A program made the translations under genes and the position numbers. Under the pieces are notes generated by a model. It worked only from the letters and a program-made list of their open reading frames with translations, had not been told where the DNA came from and searched no databases. A stretch of DNA of 64,000 bases from positions 12,653,606-12,717,605 of the forward strand of contig NC_088305.1 in assembly GCF_032854445.1 (NCBI RefSeq), written 5' to 3'. Numbering within the stretch: the stretch's first letter is position 1; each line of letters begins with the position of its first letter. Below are positions 52,685 through 62,944 of this stretch, piece by piece. This stretch comes from Liolophura sinensis. Lineage: Eukaryota > Mollusca > Polyplacophora > Chitonida > Chitonidae.

Positions 52685-52815
52685 ACTATTAAATAAATTG
52701 CATTTTAATATCACTGCATTTCAGGGGACGTTCGTGTAGCTACGTTTTTAAGCCTTTAGATGACCTTGCCAACTATCACACTGTCGTTGCTGCTCTAGTT
52801 TTACTTTCCTCGCTG
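52685..52815 (-). repeat. Rep-A fragment with deletion
   Basis: 'ataaattgcattttaatatc', then directly 'gccaactatcacactgtcgt' and 'ctgctctagttttacttt'. The middle is missing. Confidence 0.55.
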
Positions 52816-52864
52816 ATACCTTCTGTATTGTCCAGGAAATGTTGCGATTTAAAGAAAAAAAGCT

Positions 52865-52955
52865 AGCGCACATGACCTGGACCCGGGATTGACCCCGCGA
52901 CCGTCAAAAACTGGGTGACATCCTGACAGACATAGGTTACCTTACCGTCCTTGTT
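52865..52955 (-). mobile_element. tRNA-like SINE head fragment
   Basis: On the minus strand 'cgcggggtcaatcccgggtc' resembles a B box, as in the SINE-2 head, and lies downstream of 'acctatgtctgtcaggatgt'. Confidence 0.4.
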
Positions 52956-52959
52956 TTAG

Positions 52960-53428
52960 ACTGTGTGTTAGCTTAAGGATAAGAAAGCAATTTCCAAGAC
53001 TGTCTTTATGGAGTAAGTTTGACCAGCTTATATTCTCGCTTATCTATGAGAAACTCATCCGAAAATTGCGCAGACTGCAGTTCATCGCAAATTGCGAAAC
53101 GTTAAATTTATTCGATGAATGAAATTCTCAATAAAATTCCAACGAACAACACCTTGGAGCTTTATAAATTGTACTGGATTCCAGGAAAAGCCTCGCTGCT
53201 TTGATCTTTAAAATTCAGTGTTTCACAGAAAATGTGACCGCCAGGAGTGAGTCACGTGGTATGACATTTCCATCATGCCATGGTTCACAAAGAGTTTAGT
53301 TTCTACAGCAAAATGTTATAAGAAAAAATGGGCCTAATTTCATGACATTTAGAAGCTTCTTAGGTCTTCTACGTGAAAAATTACCAAAAACGTCGCTGGT
53401 GAGACTGTTACGCACCTGTCTTCCACCA
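52960..53428. other. unassigned stretch
   Basis: No frame above 60 codons and no family match. Confidence 0.4.
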
Positions 53429-53434
53429 ATATGG

Positions 53435-53590
53435 TGCGCACACATCTACAATGTTTCATCAGTAACTTGCTAAATGTCGGTGGTTTACGCTGGACACTCC
53501 CGTTTCCTCCAACGTGGAAATTTACCGCTATCGTGTAAGTGAAGAATTCTTGAATACGACGTTAAACAACAATCAAACAAATACATAAAC
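53435..53590 (+). mobile_element. SINE-3 3' part
   Basis: 'tgctaaatgtcggtggttta', 'ctcccgtttcctccaacgtg', 'cgctatcgtgtaagtgaaga' and 'acgacgttaaacaacaatca'. Together with 7.5 kb it defines the SINE-3 body. Confidence 0.7.
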
Positions 53591-53804
53591 CTTTTAATTA
53601 ACTGTCTATATACCAGGGATAATTGGATAATACTGACGACTTATTGACAATATTGTAGTCATGTCGCAAAGATCTTATTACTTCCTTAGTCAGCAGAAAA
53701 AAGTATGAATATATTGAACAAAGCTCTAATTTCACTGATAACGGAATACGAAACCAGGGTTAATCGTTTTCTTGTAGCTATTTGTAAAGTTATGGGGACA
53801 GGGG

Positions 53805-54235
53805 TATTATATTCATCGTGTTGAATTAGATCGCCACATTGGACATATATCCGCTCACAATCAAAGCGCAACTGAGAGACATATTTTATTATCAACAACA
53901 CATATACTACCATTGTAAGCGATTGGAATACTGGTTTCACTCAGTCACCTAAAACATTCTTTGTGTCATTTCTACATCGTTGAAAACTGTTCACTGTTTC
54001 TCTTTGTATGTTTCCGTCCTAATTTCGTGCTTTATATGCTCTCCTAGTTCCTTTGTGTTGTTTGTGTTAAACTTCGTTTTGGGAATTGGCCTTGCGATTA
54101 TCGACTTGTAACGTCTATTTTGTTGACCACTTTATAACGAATGTCTGTTTCGACGCATAGATGCATATAATCGATCGGTCATTTTGTGTAGAAATGTCGT
54201 TGGTCCCAAACATTAAGCTAATTCCGCTATATATT
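53805..54235 (+). repeat. Rep-B copy
   Basis: 'ttgaattagatcgccacatt', 'caatcaaagcgcaactgaga', 'gaaaactgttcactgtttct', 'ggccttgcgattatcgactt' and 'tttcgacgcatagatgcata'. It shares the extra 3' stretch 'atcgatcggtcattttgtgt' with 35.2 kb, so Rep-B extends beyond its core there. Confidence 0.75.
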
Positions 54236-54239
54236 TTTC

Positions 54240-54845
54240 TAAATTGTTTGTGTGATGCTTTGTGAAGATTGCACCAGTGCATCGCTTTGTCTTTTGTTTC
54301 CTAGATACGAACAACGTTACACCAAACTTAAATTTGAATTTGACTTTTTACTGGCCTAAGTTCAACATCTCCAGAGCATGAAATAGATGAGGACAGCCAT
54401 AGATTTTTCCTTCAGGAATTCATTGACCACATTCATGGTCTTTCTCGCAAACGGTAGATCCTGAATACAATCCCAAAGAGAATCATACCAAAGAATTTTA
54501 CATCGGCAATCTTATAGTACTACCTGACTTCATTCTCAGCATGAGAGGAATAAACCATGTACTGGTCAGCCCGCTGCCAGTGTAATATGACTGGGTGTGG
54601 CATCGAGTCTGATGTTTCTGACATGGCGTTCGTGAGGTAGCGTTTTGAACGTTTTGTTCCACGGTGCTCGTCGCTGATTAACCGTTATTTCTGTCTGTCT
54701 AATAATCCATGATCGTGTTTTCGACGTGCTCAATAGGCCCCCTGCCATACAGAATCAAGCAAACATTCCTTGGGCTGTGCAGTATTTCTTTTTATCCCTA
54801 ATACAATGTGACTTGTAGTTCCTGTTGTCACGCAAATATGTTTTG
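54240..54845. other. unassigned stretch
   Basis: A 60-codon minus frame (54566-54748) is arginine-rich and has a slightly protein-like composition, but no domain is recognised. Confidence 0.35.
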
Positions 54846-54849
54846 TATG

Positions 54850-55050
54850 ATTTATTTGATTGGTGTTTACGCCATACTCAAGAATATTTCACTTATACGA
54901 CGGTGGGCAGCATTATGGTGCATGGGTTGAAACCATGTCGCTGGCAGCCATTCCCACGTACGACCGGAGAGGAGCCAGCATAGGCAGGAAATGAACTCAC
55001 TGCGTCCACATTAAGCAGATGCTGGCTAGCCACTGAGCTACGGAGTCCTT
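54850..55050 (-). mobile_element. SINE-1 copy
   Basis: 'tttatttgattggtgtttac', 'acgacggtgggcagcattat', 'ccacgtacgaccggagagga' and the head 'ccactgagctacggagtcc'. Internal deletion after 'catgggttgaaacc'. Confidence 0.9.
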
Positions 55051-55054
55051 AGAC

Positions 55055-55555
55055 AAATGTGTGCGCGGTTCAAAGTGAACATGGTGACAGAAAGTTTAAG
55101 CTCGCTTCAACACAATTCATTTGTTCATATCCAATTAACCAGGAAGCTGTGAATCGGAGGAGACCAGTAAAATGTCTCTTTGAATGGTTATGAAGTTATT
55201 GATACCGACAAGAGAATGTGGGCCTGTGCGAAAAAGATTTCGCTAACATGTTATTGTGAAAGATAGGACTAACACCGTGCAGACAATGGATGTGGGTTGC
55301 AAAATAGAACTGCCCGAATTGAACAAAACTTTTCTCCGAATTGTCTTGCAATATTAAGTACGTTTGAAGTATGTTAGAATAAGGTTGCAAATTGCAAATA
55401 ATTTACATTGCTGCATACAGTACCTGTTTATTACATTACCTTATCTCATATACCTTGTGTATTCGTTGCTTACTTCTTACGTACTTTATACCTGTTGGAT
55501 GCAGCCCAAAACAAACATGAGCCCAAGTTGTTCCATGTCATCAATTAATCAGGCA
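55055..55555. other. unassigned stretch
   Basis: Frames of 64 and 74 codons without motif. Confidence 0.35.
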
Positions 55556-55559
55556 TTGT

Positions 55560-55680
55560 TTAAACGTTTAAGCCATGATTCTAGATGACGTAAACTGTTG
55601 CTAATTAAGTATTTAGGTGAGCAGTTAGAATAAAAATCTAAGATAAACTGACAAGAAGCCCGTTACCTGTGATCATTTCC
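55560..55680 (-). repeat. weak Rep-A fragment
   Basis: 'cgtttaagccatgattctag' and 'gataaactgacaagaagccc', then 'tacctgtgatcatttcc'. Heavily diverged. Confidence 0.4.
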
Positions 55681-55684
55681 GAGC

Positions 55685-57515
55685 GGGATAGGCCTAAGGC
55701 CGGTTTTGAACCCTCACCAAATGTCTCCCAGCGATCGGAAGACAAGGACCTCAGACTACCACGCTCCCACTAAAGACATTTGTTAAGCTTATCCGTTTTA
55801 GATATGCTAGTTTTTTATGTGATGACAAACCCACGTGAACAAGGATGAGCTCACTGACTGCCGGGTCAATTACATCTTTCGTTTGGATAAAGAGACAATA
55901 AAACAGCTTCTTTTCTCCCAAATACTATAAAACAGAAGTTGGTTTTGGGCGGCAATCACATAAACAATTGGACCATATGATTACAGCGTCTAGGCGCCGG
56001 CTGTTATTACCTAAAAGACCTCAGCGAACTGTATTGGCGTCCAATTTCAACAAGCCTATAATTCTTACAGAGCTGGCCAAAGGCGCGGGCTTTATTGCTC
56101 CAGTCGTTGAGATACAGAAAAAAGCGCTGCAGCCATTTTTATATTCCGACACGCATTTTAGAGAGATGAGAACGCCATGTGACTCTTTGCAGTAAATTAA
56201 ATGTAGCCATGTTAAAATCGTAGCCTTATTACAGTTGATTTGCACAAGGGTGGAGTAAAATCCTGTCTCAACTTCAAAACCGTTTCCCGAAACTAGGGTT
56301 CAATTTGCCAATAAACACATCACTTCAGTTTAGATTTGAAATAAGAGAACATTTTATCTCTATTCAACTCGGAACGCGTACAGTTTTTGTCCGTGTGGTG
56401 GTAATTAAAGTATATTGCGTCACTGGCGTTAGCTGTGGCCTGTATATTTGTACGTTACAATCTGTGCGTGATATTCTTTGCATTTTGACTTAATCCGTAC
56501 CTCCACCTGGTTTCGGTTAAACTTACTACACGCTTACTCGGCTTATCGTTTGAAAGTCAGGGCGAGCGTGACCTCGTAAGGCTCTGACGTTTGTGGAACG
56601 CCCGGGCCACCATCTTTTGCCTTAGCTCCATGCTGTAGTAGTAACTACTGGCCAGTGTAGCCCAACTCGCTTGTTAAGCTCAATGTGTTATTGTCCCGTT
56701 TTATTAGATCGCATTAATTTGGAGTGTTTCCGATTTGATTACATGAGTTGATCCTGTGAAAGATTTCTTTAGAAACATGAAAGCGTTGCATAACCTCCAG
56801 GGGTCGCGCACGGTTTCCCTGCCACTTGCTCATATCCGGGGTGCCAACCTCCATGGCCAGGTTGGTTTGCCCACCGACCCATAATCATTCGGCCCTCTAC
56901 ACCTGCGGCCCTCCCCCCACCCCACCCCACCCCACCCACCCTTTCCTCTGGCCCCCACACATCTGCAAGAAATGCTTATCATGTATCTTACTCCATTTCA
57001 CATGCAGGTTTGCCGTCTACAGTTACTGACGAGTAACACAAGTTGCAGGCACGTATAGTAAACTGCCGATAGTAGGGTAAGTCCTGCCTGTACGATTAGC
57101 TTATAGGCAACGAGGGCAACAGGCCGGGCACGCCATTAAAAATGTTTATCTAAACTTTTCTTCAGCAGAAATGAATGCAAACGTGCTGGTTCATAATATT
57201 ATTTAGGGTTTTTTTGCCTTCATGGATTACATTGAAATGGTTGGACGCCGATGACGACATATGCTGAAAATCATGTAATTTCGATCAGAATAGCTGGTTG
57301 TATGTATTAGGTCACTTGCACCGGTGTGTGAAATAAACAAATATTGTGCTGAATAATGGCTAAACTATAGCAATTAGCGTTCTTTGATGTAGAGTTGGTC
57401 CACATAATGGGCGTTACTCTCGCTAATGTTATATTATGCTAAAAAAATAACGGTTTATTCTTTCCGTATGCATATTATACTGGTTTTGAACTTGGCTGAA
57501 ATTAAAACTCACAGC
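55685..57515. other. unassigned stretch with CCCCA-rich patch
   Basis: 'ccccaccccaccccaccc' near 56916 generates chance frames on both strands. A 75-codon frame (55968-56195) has an opposite-strand twin of 74 codons. No domain or family match. Confidence 0.35.
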
Positions 57516-57528
57516 TGACGAAACTTTT

Positions 57529-57686
57529 ATTTATTTATTTGATTGTTGTTTCACGCTGTACTCAAGAATATTTCACTTATACGACGGCGGCCAGCATTGT
57601 GGTGGGAGGAAACGGGGCACAGCCTGGGGGGAAACCGACAACCATCCGCAGGTTGGTGCAAGACCTTCCCACGTACAGACGGAGAG
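57529..57686 (-). mobile_element. SINE-1, 5'-truncated with target-site duplication
   Basis: The flanks 'acgaaactttt' (57518-57528) and 'acgtaactttt' (57687-57697) differ at one base. The element ends at 'cgtacagacggagag', close to where the 13.7 kb copy is truncated. Confidence 0.9.
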
Positions 57687-57783
57687 ACGTAACTTTTGAA
57701 GAAGTCGATTTATGGGTCTAGATGTGATGACAACACAGCGTATAGAATAATTCTACGTTTCATTGCAATTAACATCAGTACAG

Positions 57784-58034
57784 GGGCCTCCGTGGCTCAG
57801 TTGGTTAGCGCTCTATTGCAGCGTAATGACCCAGGAGTCTCTCACCAATGCGGTCGCCGTGAGTTCAAGTCCAGCTTATGCTGGCTTCCTCTCCGGCCGT
57901 ATGTGGGAAGGTCTGTCAGCTACCTGCGGATGGTCGTGGGTTTCCTCCCACCATAATGCTGGCCGCCGTCGTACAAGTGAAATATTCCTGAGTACGGCGT
58001 AAAACACCAATCAAAAAAAAAAAAAAAAAAAAAC
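57784..58034 (+). mobile_element. SINE-1 full-length with poly-A tail, inserted in Rep-A
   Basis: Head 'ggcctccgtggctcagttgg', B box 'gagttcaagtccagc', tail 'acggcgtaaaacaccaatca' followed by about 20 A residues rather than (AAAT)n. The left flank 'gcaattaacatcagtaca' and right flank 'catcacttcat' belong to one Rep-A copy, so the SINE split it. Confidence 0.95.
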
Positions 58035-58035
58035 A

Positions 58036-58215
58036 TCACTTCATTTTTTAAACATAATTGCGCTTAAACCATGGTAGCTGATTTTAAAACATACATATGA
58101 ACAATCGGAATGAATCTTGATTGACGTATCAAATTTCACAAGACCATTTGTTAATTATCACATTGTCGTCACTGCTCTAGTTTTACTCTCTATGTTATAG
58201 TCTTTTATATTATCT
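58036..58215 (-). repeat. Rep-A copy, larger part
   Basis: 'gcgcttaaaccatggtagct', 'atcacattgtcgtcactgct' and 'tctagttttactctctatg'. The missing start ('ttgcaattaacatca') lies at 57762-57778, across the SINE-1. Confidence 0.65.
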
Positions 58216-58219
58216 AACA

Positions 58220-58670
58220 CTGTATATACTGTTTTATACGATTCATGTGGTTGTTATTTTTCTACCACGGAACTTTGCATGACCTTTGCCGTGAAATGAG
58301 CGCCTTAACCAAGGGGGGATAACCCTCGATAACCTGGTGTAATCGGCATGTCGCACGTGACATGGTTTATGAGATTTCCGCGCAGACGCCTTGATCAAAT
58401 CCCCAATTTAATCTCTAGTTTCTGCCCACAGCGTCTTTCTTAAGCACGCCTTGATATTATTCCCTGAACAGTACCCTCATATATATCTAAAGCTGGCATT
58501 CGGAGGTAGTGGTTTTATCTGAGTGCTCTGATAAAAAGAATGTAAATGTTGCACATTACCTTTGGTATGTAGCCGGCTACCTCGTTCTCTACATTAAGCA
58601 ATCCCTGACCTTTTCTTCTTGCTTCTTTGACTAGTTAAAGCAATTATACACTCTTGAACTATAATCTGTT
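58220..58670. other. unassigned stretch with a faint tRNA-like patch
   Basis: 'gcgccttaaccaaggggg' (58300) resembles the reverse of an A-box region like that at 2.9 kb. Nothing else. Confidence 0.35.
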
Positions 58671-58671
58671 A

Positions 58672-58812
58672 ACGTGGGAAGATCTGTCAGTAACCCGCGG
58701 ATGGTCGCAGGGCTCTGTCCGATTTCCTTTCACAATAACGCTGCCCGCCGTCGTAAAAGCGAAATATTCTTGAGTCCGGCGTAAAACACTAACCAAGTAA
58801 ATAAATAAATAT
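58672..58812 (+). mobile_element. SINE-1, 5'-truncated
   Basis: It starts in the body at 'acgtgggaagatctgtcagt' and ends 'cggcgtaaaacactaacc' with (AAAT)n. Confidence 0.9.
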
Positions 58813-58959
58813 GTTCTGTTAAAATTAACATAAAATAATGGATATTGAGCGATGCTAAAGATAGGTCACTGCAACCTAATAGTATATCATGGGCAACACA
58901 ATACCTCGTTATTCCAACATAAGAATTCTTTGGGAATAACAGGACAAATTACAGTTTGT

Positions 58960-59355
58960 ATAGCAACAACTGGAATCCAAACAGACAATCGTTTACCAGG
59001 CGTCAACCATTCATGGACCAAAGAACTAAGAAAGTACATTTAGTGCGAATTTAGGACGGAATCATGCAACGAGAAACAGTCAGTTGTTTTCAGTGATGTT
59101 GGAAAGGAGCAAGGTATGTTCTAGGAGAATGAGTCAAATCAGTATTCAAATCGTGTATCATAGTATACAATTTGTCAATAATGCAAATATGCCTCAGTTG
59201 CGCTTTGATTGGGGCCTTTCATATATCAAACATGGCGATCATAGTTCAACATGATGAATATACTACAGGCCCTATATATAAAGCCCCGAGGTAAGCGGAA
59301 TTGCACACAATCATGAAGCAGAGTGTCAGATATTGTGGACAGAATAACCTTTACA
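58960..59355 (-). repeat. Rep-B copy
   Basis: 'gaccaaagaactaagaaagt', 'ggaatcatgcaacgagaaac', 'cctcagttgcgctttgattg', 'ggtaagcggaattgcacaca' and 'agagtgtcagatattgtgga'. The right part, the family start, is well preserved. Confidence 0.75.
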
Positions 59356-59359
59356 CACT

Positions 59360-60475
59360 AGTTTTTGTAGTAATGGGTTGATTGAAATGGTCATATAACA
59401 CATTCGATCTGACAGATGCTACGAGGCGAGATATGTACATGCCATATACAAGGCCCTTCGGTTTATTGTTGCCCAAGTAAGGGCAATTTACAATGTAAAA
59501 ATGTCCTCTGTGAGGGAGGAAACAGTTTTGGTCTGTACAAATATAGCTCCAGATGTACCATCTGGAGAGTCGGTCGTTTCCTTTAAATCAATTTGTACAC
59601 ATCGGAATACCTATACACTGTTGATATATGGTTTCCCCGAATTTCACATAGATGTCATTAATGAGAACTTGAAGCAACTCGATGAACAACGAAACATCCT
59701 ATGAATGGTAACCCCTTGTATGTAGTGGGTCGGAAGAAGGCTTTGTTGCTTTTGACGTTAATGTAGTGGTAAAAAGTTTTGTGCAATTTGCGATGATACA
59801 GTCAGTGATGAAATTCTATCTGGTAAACCTATGTGCAGAATAGGACTACAGAGAGAGGAGAAATCTCCCGTAGAACTGTACTTATTCGGTATGTTTATTT
59901 TAGCGTCTAGTTCCTCATTAAGACGTTTGGAGATCTTAAGAATCCATAAAGACATCCTGATTTTAATGCAATTGCACAACGGTACTGTTTTCAAAAACTT
60001 AGTAATGGGTCCATGTAACAGATAAGTTTTTAGAGTGTAACATCTGTAACCTGCCAAACACATTGCTAATGTGCCTCATACATTGGAAAGTGTTCCTCAT
60101 GCGCCTTAGATCAGTTGAGATCCGCTCAGACGGTCTGAGTCCAGAAAATCCACAGTACATGTCTTATTACAAGTATTGAGATATTTGGTTTGTTTAAGAG
60201 ATTTACGTATGCCATTATCCTAATTAGATAATCAATAATTAAACCTAAAACCTAGGGTACACATACATTATTCATGTGTCTTTTATCTTCAAAACATGTG
60301 TTCTTTTTACTGAGTGATTTCTTTCATGAAGATGAATTTTTGCATCATTGAAAACATTTCCTTGACCTTATCTGTATCATGGTTCTTTTACCATGACGTC
60401 ATTTCACTGGCCAGTCTAATACGCCGTTTCTGCTTTCTGTGAGAGTTTTAAGTTGTAGTCAGATATAGACCTAAA
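59360..60475. other. unassigned stretch with several short frames
   Basis: Plus frames of 67 (59501-59704) and 64 codons, and a 101-codon minus frame (59758-60063). The plus frames are hydrophilic and could be a decayed coding region, but I recognise no domain. Confidence 0.3.
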
Positions 60476-60477
60476 GT

Positions 60478-60810
60478 GAGTGAGTGCTTGGGGTTTAACG
60501 TCGTACTCAACAATTTTTCAGTCATATGACGACGAAGGAATCTTTAGGGTGCATGTACGTGTAACGTGCCTCCTTGTAGCAGGACGGATTTCCACCGTTC
60601 TTTTATTTAGTGCTGCTTCACTGAGACGACTTACCGAAGGCAAGTAAGCCGCCCCGCCCGAGCCATTATACTGATACGGGTCAACCAGTCGTTGCACTAT
60701 CCCCTTCATGCTGAACGCCAAGCGAGGAAGTTACAGCTTCCTCTTTTAAAGTCTTAGGTGTGACTCGATCAAGAATTGATCCTGGATCTACCGGTCCCGA
60801 ATAGACCTAA
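60478..60810 (-). mobile_element. SINE-2, reference copy
   Basis: Tail at left with (GTGA)n, 'ttggggtttaacgtcgtact', 'ttcagtcatatgacgacgaa'. Body 'gtgcctccttgtagcaggac', 'gacttaccgaaggcaagtaa', 'gccccgcccgagccattata'. Head at right with 'ggatcaattcttgatcg' on the minus strand as a B-box-like region. It is paired with an inverted copy at 61565. Confidence 0.92.
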
Positions 60811-60814
60811 AGTG

Positions 60815-61040
60815 CTGTAAAATCCCTCAAGTTTACAGATAAGTAAATATTTTGTAGGCTAAGTGAAACTGTTAAAGTTTCTCCCTGCCAATATGGAGTT
60901 TTCGAGTCGCTAAAACTGTGGCTCAGCCAGTTGTGACGTCGCCGCATTACAGCAATAAATAGACGTGTTGATCAACCGGAAATGATATTCGTGAGGTAAT
61001 ACATTTGATATAAATATTAACAAAATAATATCATCTTTTC
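60815..61040. other. spacer
   Basis: Upstream of the exon candidate, with no match. It includes 'cagttgtgacgtcgccgcat', a TGACGTC (CRE-like) palindrome at 60936. Confidence 0.35.
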
Positions 61041-61041
61041 A

Positions 61042-61145
61042 ATGGCTTCAGAAGAAATCAAAATAACAAATAAGCAAATGAAAATGCTGTACAAAAACAA
61101 CGAAATGATAAAAGCGGGCGTAAAAGCGGCGTCTCTGTATTATAG
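61042..61145 (+). CDS. possible short first exon
   Basis: From an ATG in the context 'tttcaatggcttc' it reads MASEEIKITNKQMKMLYKNN, then EMIKAGVKAASLYY. It is a charged, helix-prone 34 residues, followed at once by a strong donor-like 'tataggtgag'. Without splicing the frame stops at the TGA in that site. No family recognised. It lies between inverted SINE-2 copies. The start context and donor make it better than most frames here, but it is unproven. Confidence 0.25.
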
Positions 61146-61255
61146 GTGAGAAGCCTGAGGATTAGCCCAGTACACATATGTAAGCATGTTAGACAACTTG
61201 TTTACTCCGGGAACTCCGGTTTATCTTATCCCTAAACCTGACGGCCTTCGCATAA

Positions 61256-61564
61256 ATGTCATATTCTAGAAAATGGAGTTCATCAGCTTTACAATTGACA
61301 AATACACTGTGTTCCGCGTTAAAATACAATCCAGTAAAAAAAATCAAATATCGTTACTTGGGTGGCTATGTTTCCCCAAAGACAAAGACTGACGTGAACT
61401 ATATGGCAGATGGAAGCACACTAAAACTGTCCGCAAAAAAGGGTGGATTTATATTTTTAGAACTTTTTCAACCCAGAAAGATGCATTTGGAACTTTGGAT
61501 TCTATGGAAACCTTATCTGACCATACTGTACACTTATGGTAGCAGTGAACTATCTTCTTTACTC
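61256..61564 (+). CDS. uncertain open frame read into SINE-2
   Basis: A 138-codon frame (61256-61672) whose last about 40 codons translate the inverted SINE-2. The unique part includes KIKYRYLGGYVSPKTKTDVN and ADGSTLKLSAKKGGFIFLEL, of plausible protein composition. In another register just upstream TPVYLIPKPDGLRI appears, so a decayed coding region is possible. No domain recognised. Confidence 0.2.
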
Positions 61565-61885
61565 AATCCAGGATCAATCCTTGATCGAGTCACATCTAAG
61601 ACTTTAAAAGAGGAAGTTGTAACTTCCTCGCTTGGCGTTCAGCACGAAGGGAATAGTGCAACGACTGGTTGACCCGTATTAGTATAATGGCTCGGGCGGG
61701 CGGCTTACTTGCCTTCGGTATGTCGTCTCAGTGAAGCAGCACTAAATAAAAGAGCGGTGGAAATCCGTCCTGCAACAAGGAGGCACATTACACGTGCATG
61801 CACCCTAAGGATTCCTTCGTTGTCATATGACTGAACAATTGTTGAGTACGACGTTAAACCCCAAGCACTCACTCACTCACTCTTT
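61565..61885 (+). mobile_element. SINE-2, inverted relative to 60478-60810
   Basis: Head 'ggatcaatccttgatcgagt' and 'gacttcctcgcttggc'-like region, body 'ttagtataatggctcgggcg' and 'gcggcttacttgccttcggt', tail 'tcatatgactgaacaattgt', 'tgagtacgacgttaaacccc' and (ACTC)n. Confidence 0.93.
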
Positions 61886-61889
61886 ACTC

Positions 61890-62640
61890 AATCACTCACT
61901 GATAAATACAGAGCCATTCTAAACTGTGGGAATTTCCCGTGACACGAATCTTTAAAAGTTGTGTCAACCAATGAAGCGTGGTTACACATCAGTTGTTGTA
62001 CGAAAAATGTTTACCCAAACTGCGGCAATTATGTCCCTGATTAAATTTCCCATCACACTTACCGATGGTAACCGACTAGGTGTATGTATGTATATCCACT
62101 GATACCCAATGAGTCACTATCGACCTCCGTAGATTCCACATTTTACAACAATTTTACTGTGTTGGAAAAATTGTAAAAAAAACAAATGTATTGAACTGTT
62201 TACATGGACAGTGTTAAATGGTTTTTAACCTGATATACACTTCATTTTAGTGTTTTTTTACTTTTATTAAACATCACACTGTCGCCACTGCTTTCCTTTT
62301 ATCCACTTACAAATTTGTTTTTCTCCCAAGAATAGAAATGAAAGGACAATATTTCGTTCATAAATGTAATAAAGTAATGGCCATGCAGAGTCAATGAAAC
62401 CTAATTCATTTGTCGATTTAATAAAATAATCTCTCCACTATTTGCCTTTGTTATCGCTGATATGGTGTGAAGACATAGGCATTCATTCATCGATTCATTT
62501 ATATATTTTGTTTGTTGTTCCTGTTACAAAGACTGCATGTTCTACATGTCAATGCATATTCATATGACATAAGCACTAAACGTTTCACTTGAGTTAAACT
62601 TTCTGTTATAGATATAATAAGACTTACAGCATAATGTCTT
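61890..62640. other. unassigned stretch
   Basis: 'aacatcacactgtcgccact' (62270) is a short Rep-A echo on the minus strand. Nothing else. Confidence 0.4.
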
Positions 62641-62647
62641 ATAATAA

Positions 62648-62940
62648 GACTGTCAAACAGCAGCAGCGACGACAGTGTGATAGTGGAGAGCTCGTAACAA
62701 GCCAGTTCACGGATATGAACTCATTTGTTATTTCCCATGTTTCGTCACAGATATCGGTGTATATGTGCTCATAAAACATATATGAAGTACACACGCACTG
62801 CAACGTCACAGAAGAAAACAATGCGTTCTACTGTCATTTGGGTCTTTTGTGTCGCTCGTCATAGTCTCCACTGGGAAACGTTTATGCGAATTCGGTGAAA
62901 TACAGCCCCTTGCCAGTTTATTTCAACTGTTTTAATTCTC
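62648..62940 (+). repeat. Rep-A copy interrupted by about 190 bp
   Basis: 'agcagcgacgacagtgtgat' ends near 62690, and the family resumes at 62893 with 'ggtgaaatacagccccttgc' and 'cagtttatttcaactgtttt'. The insert (62692-62890) is unassigned and has no tRNA-like head. Confidence 0.6.
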
Positions 62941-62944
62941 GTCA

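Noticed and set aside
56769-57029. Proline- or glycine-rich frames on both strands
   Set aside because: They are generated by the CCCCA repeat near 56.9 kb.
61565-61672. C-terminal 36 codons of the 61256 frame
   Set aside because: They translate the inverted SINE-2 head.
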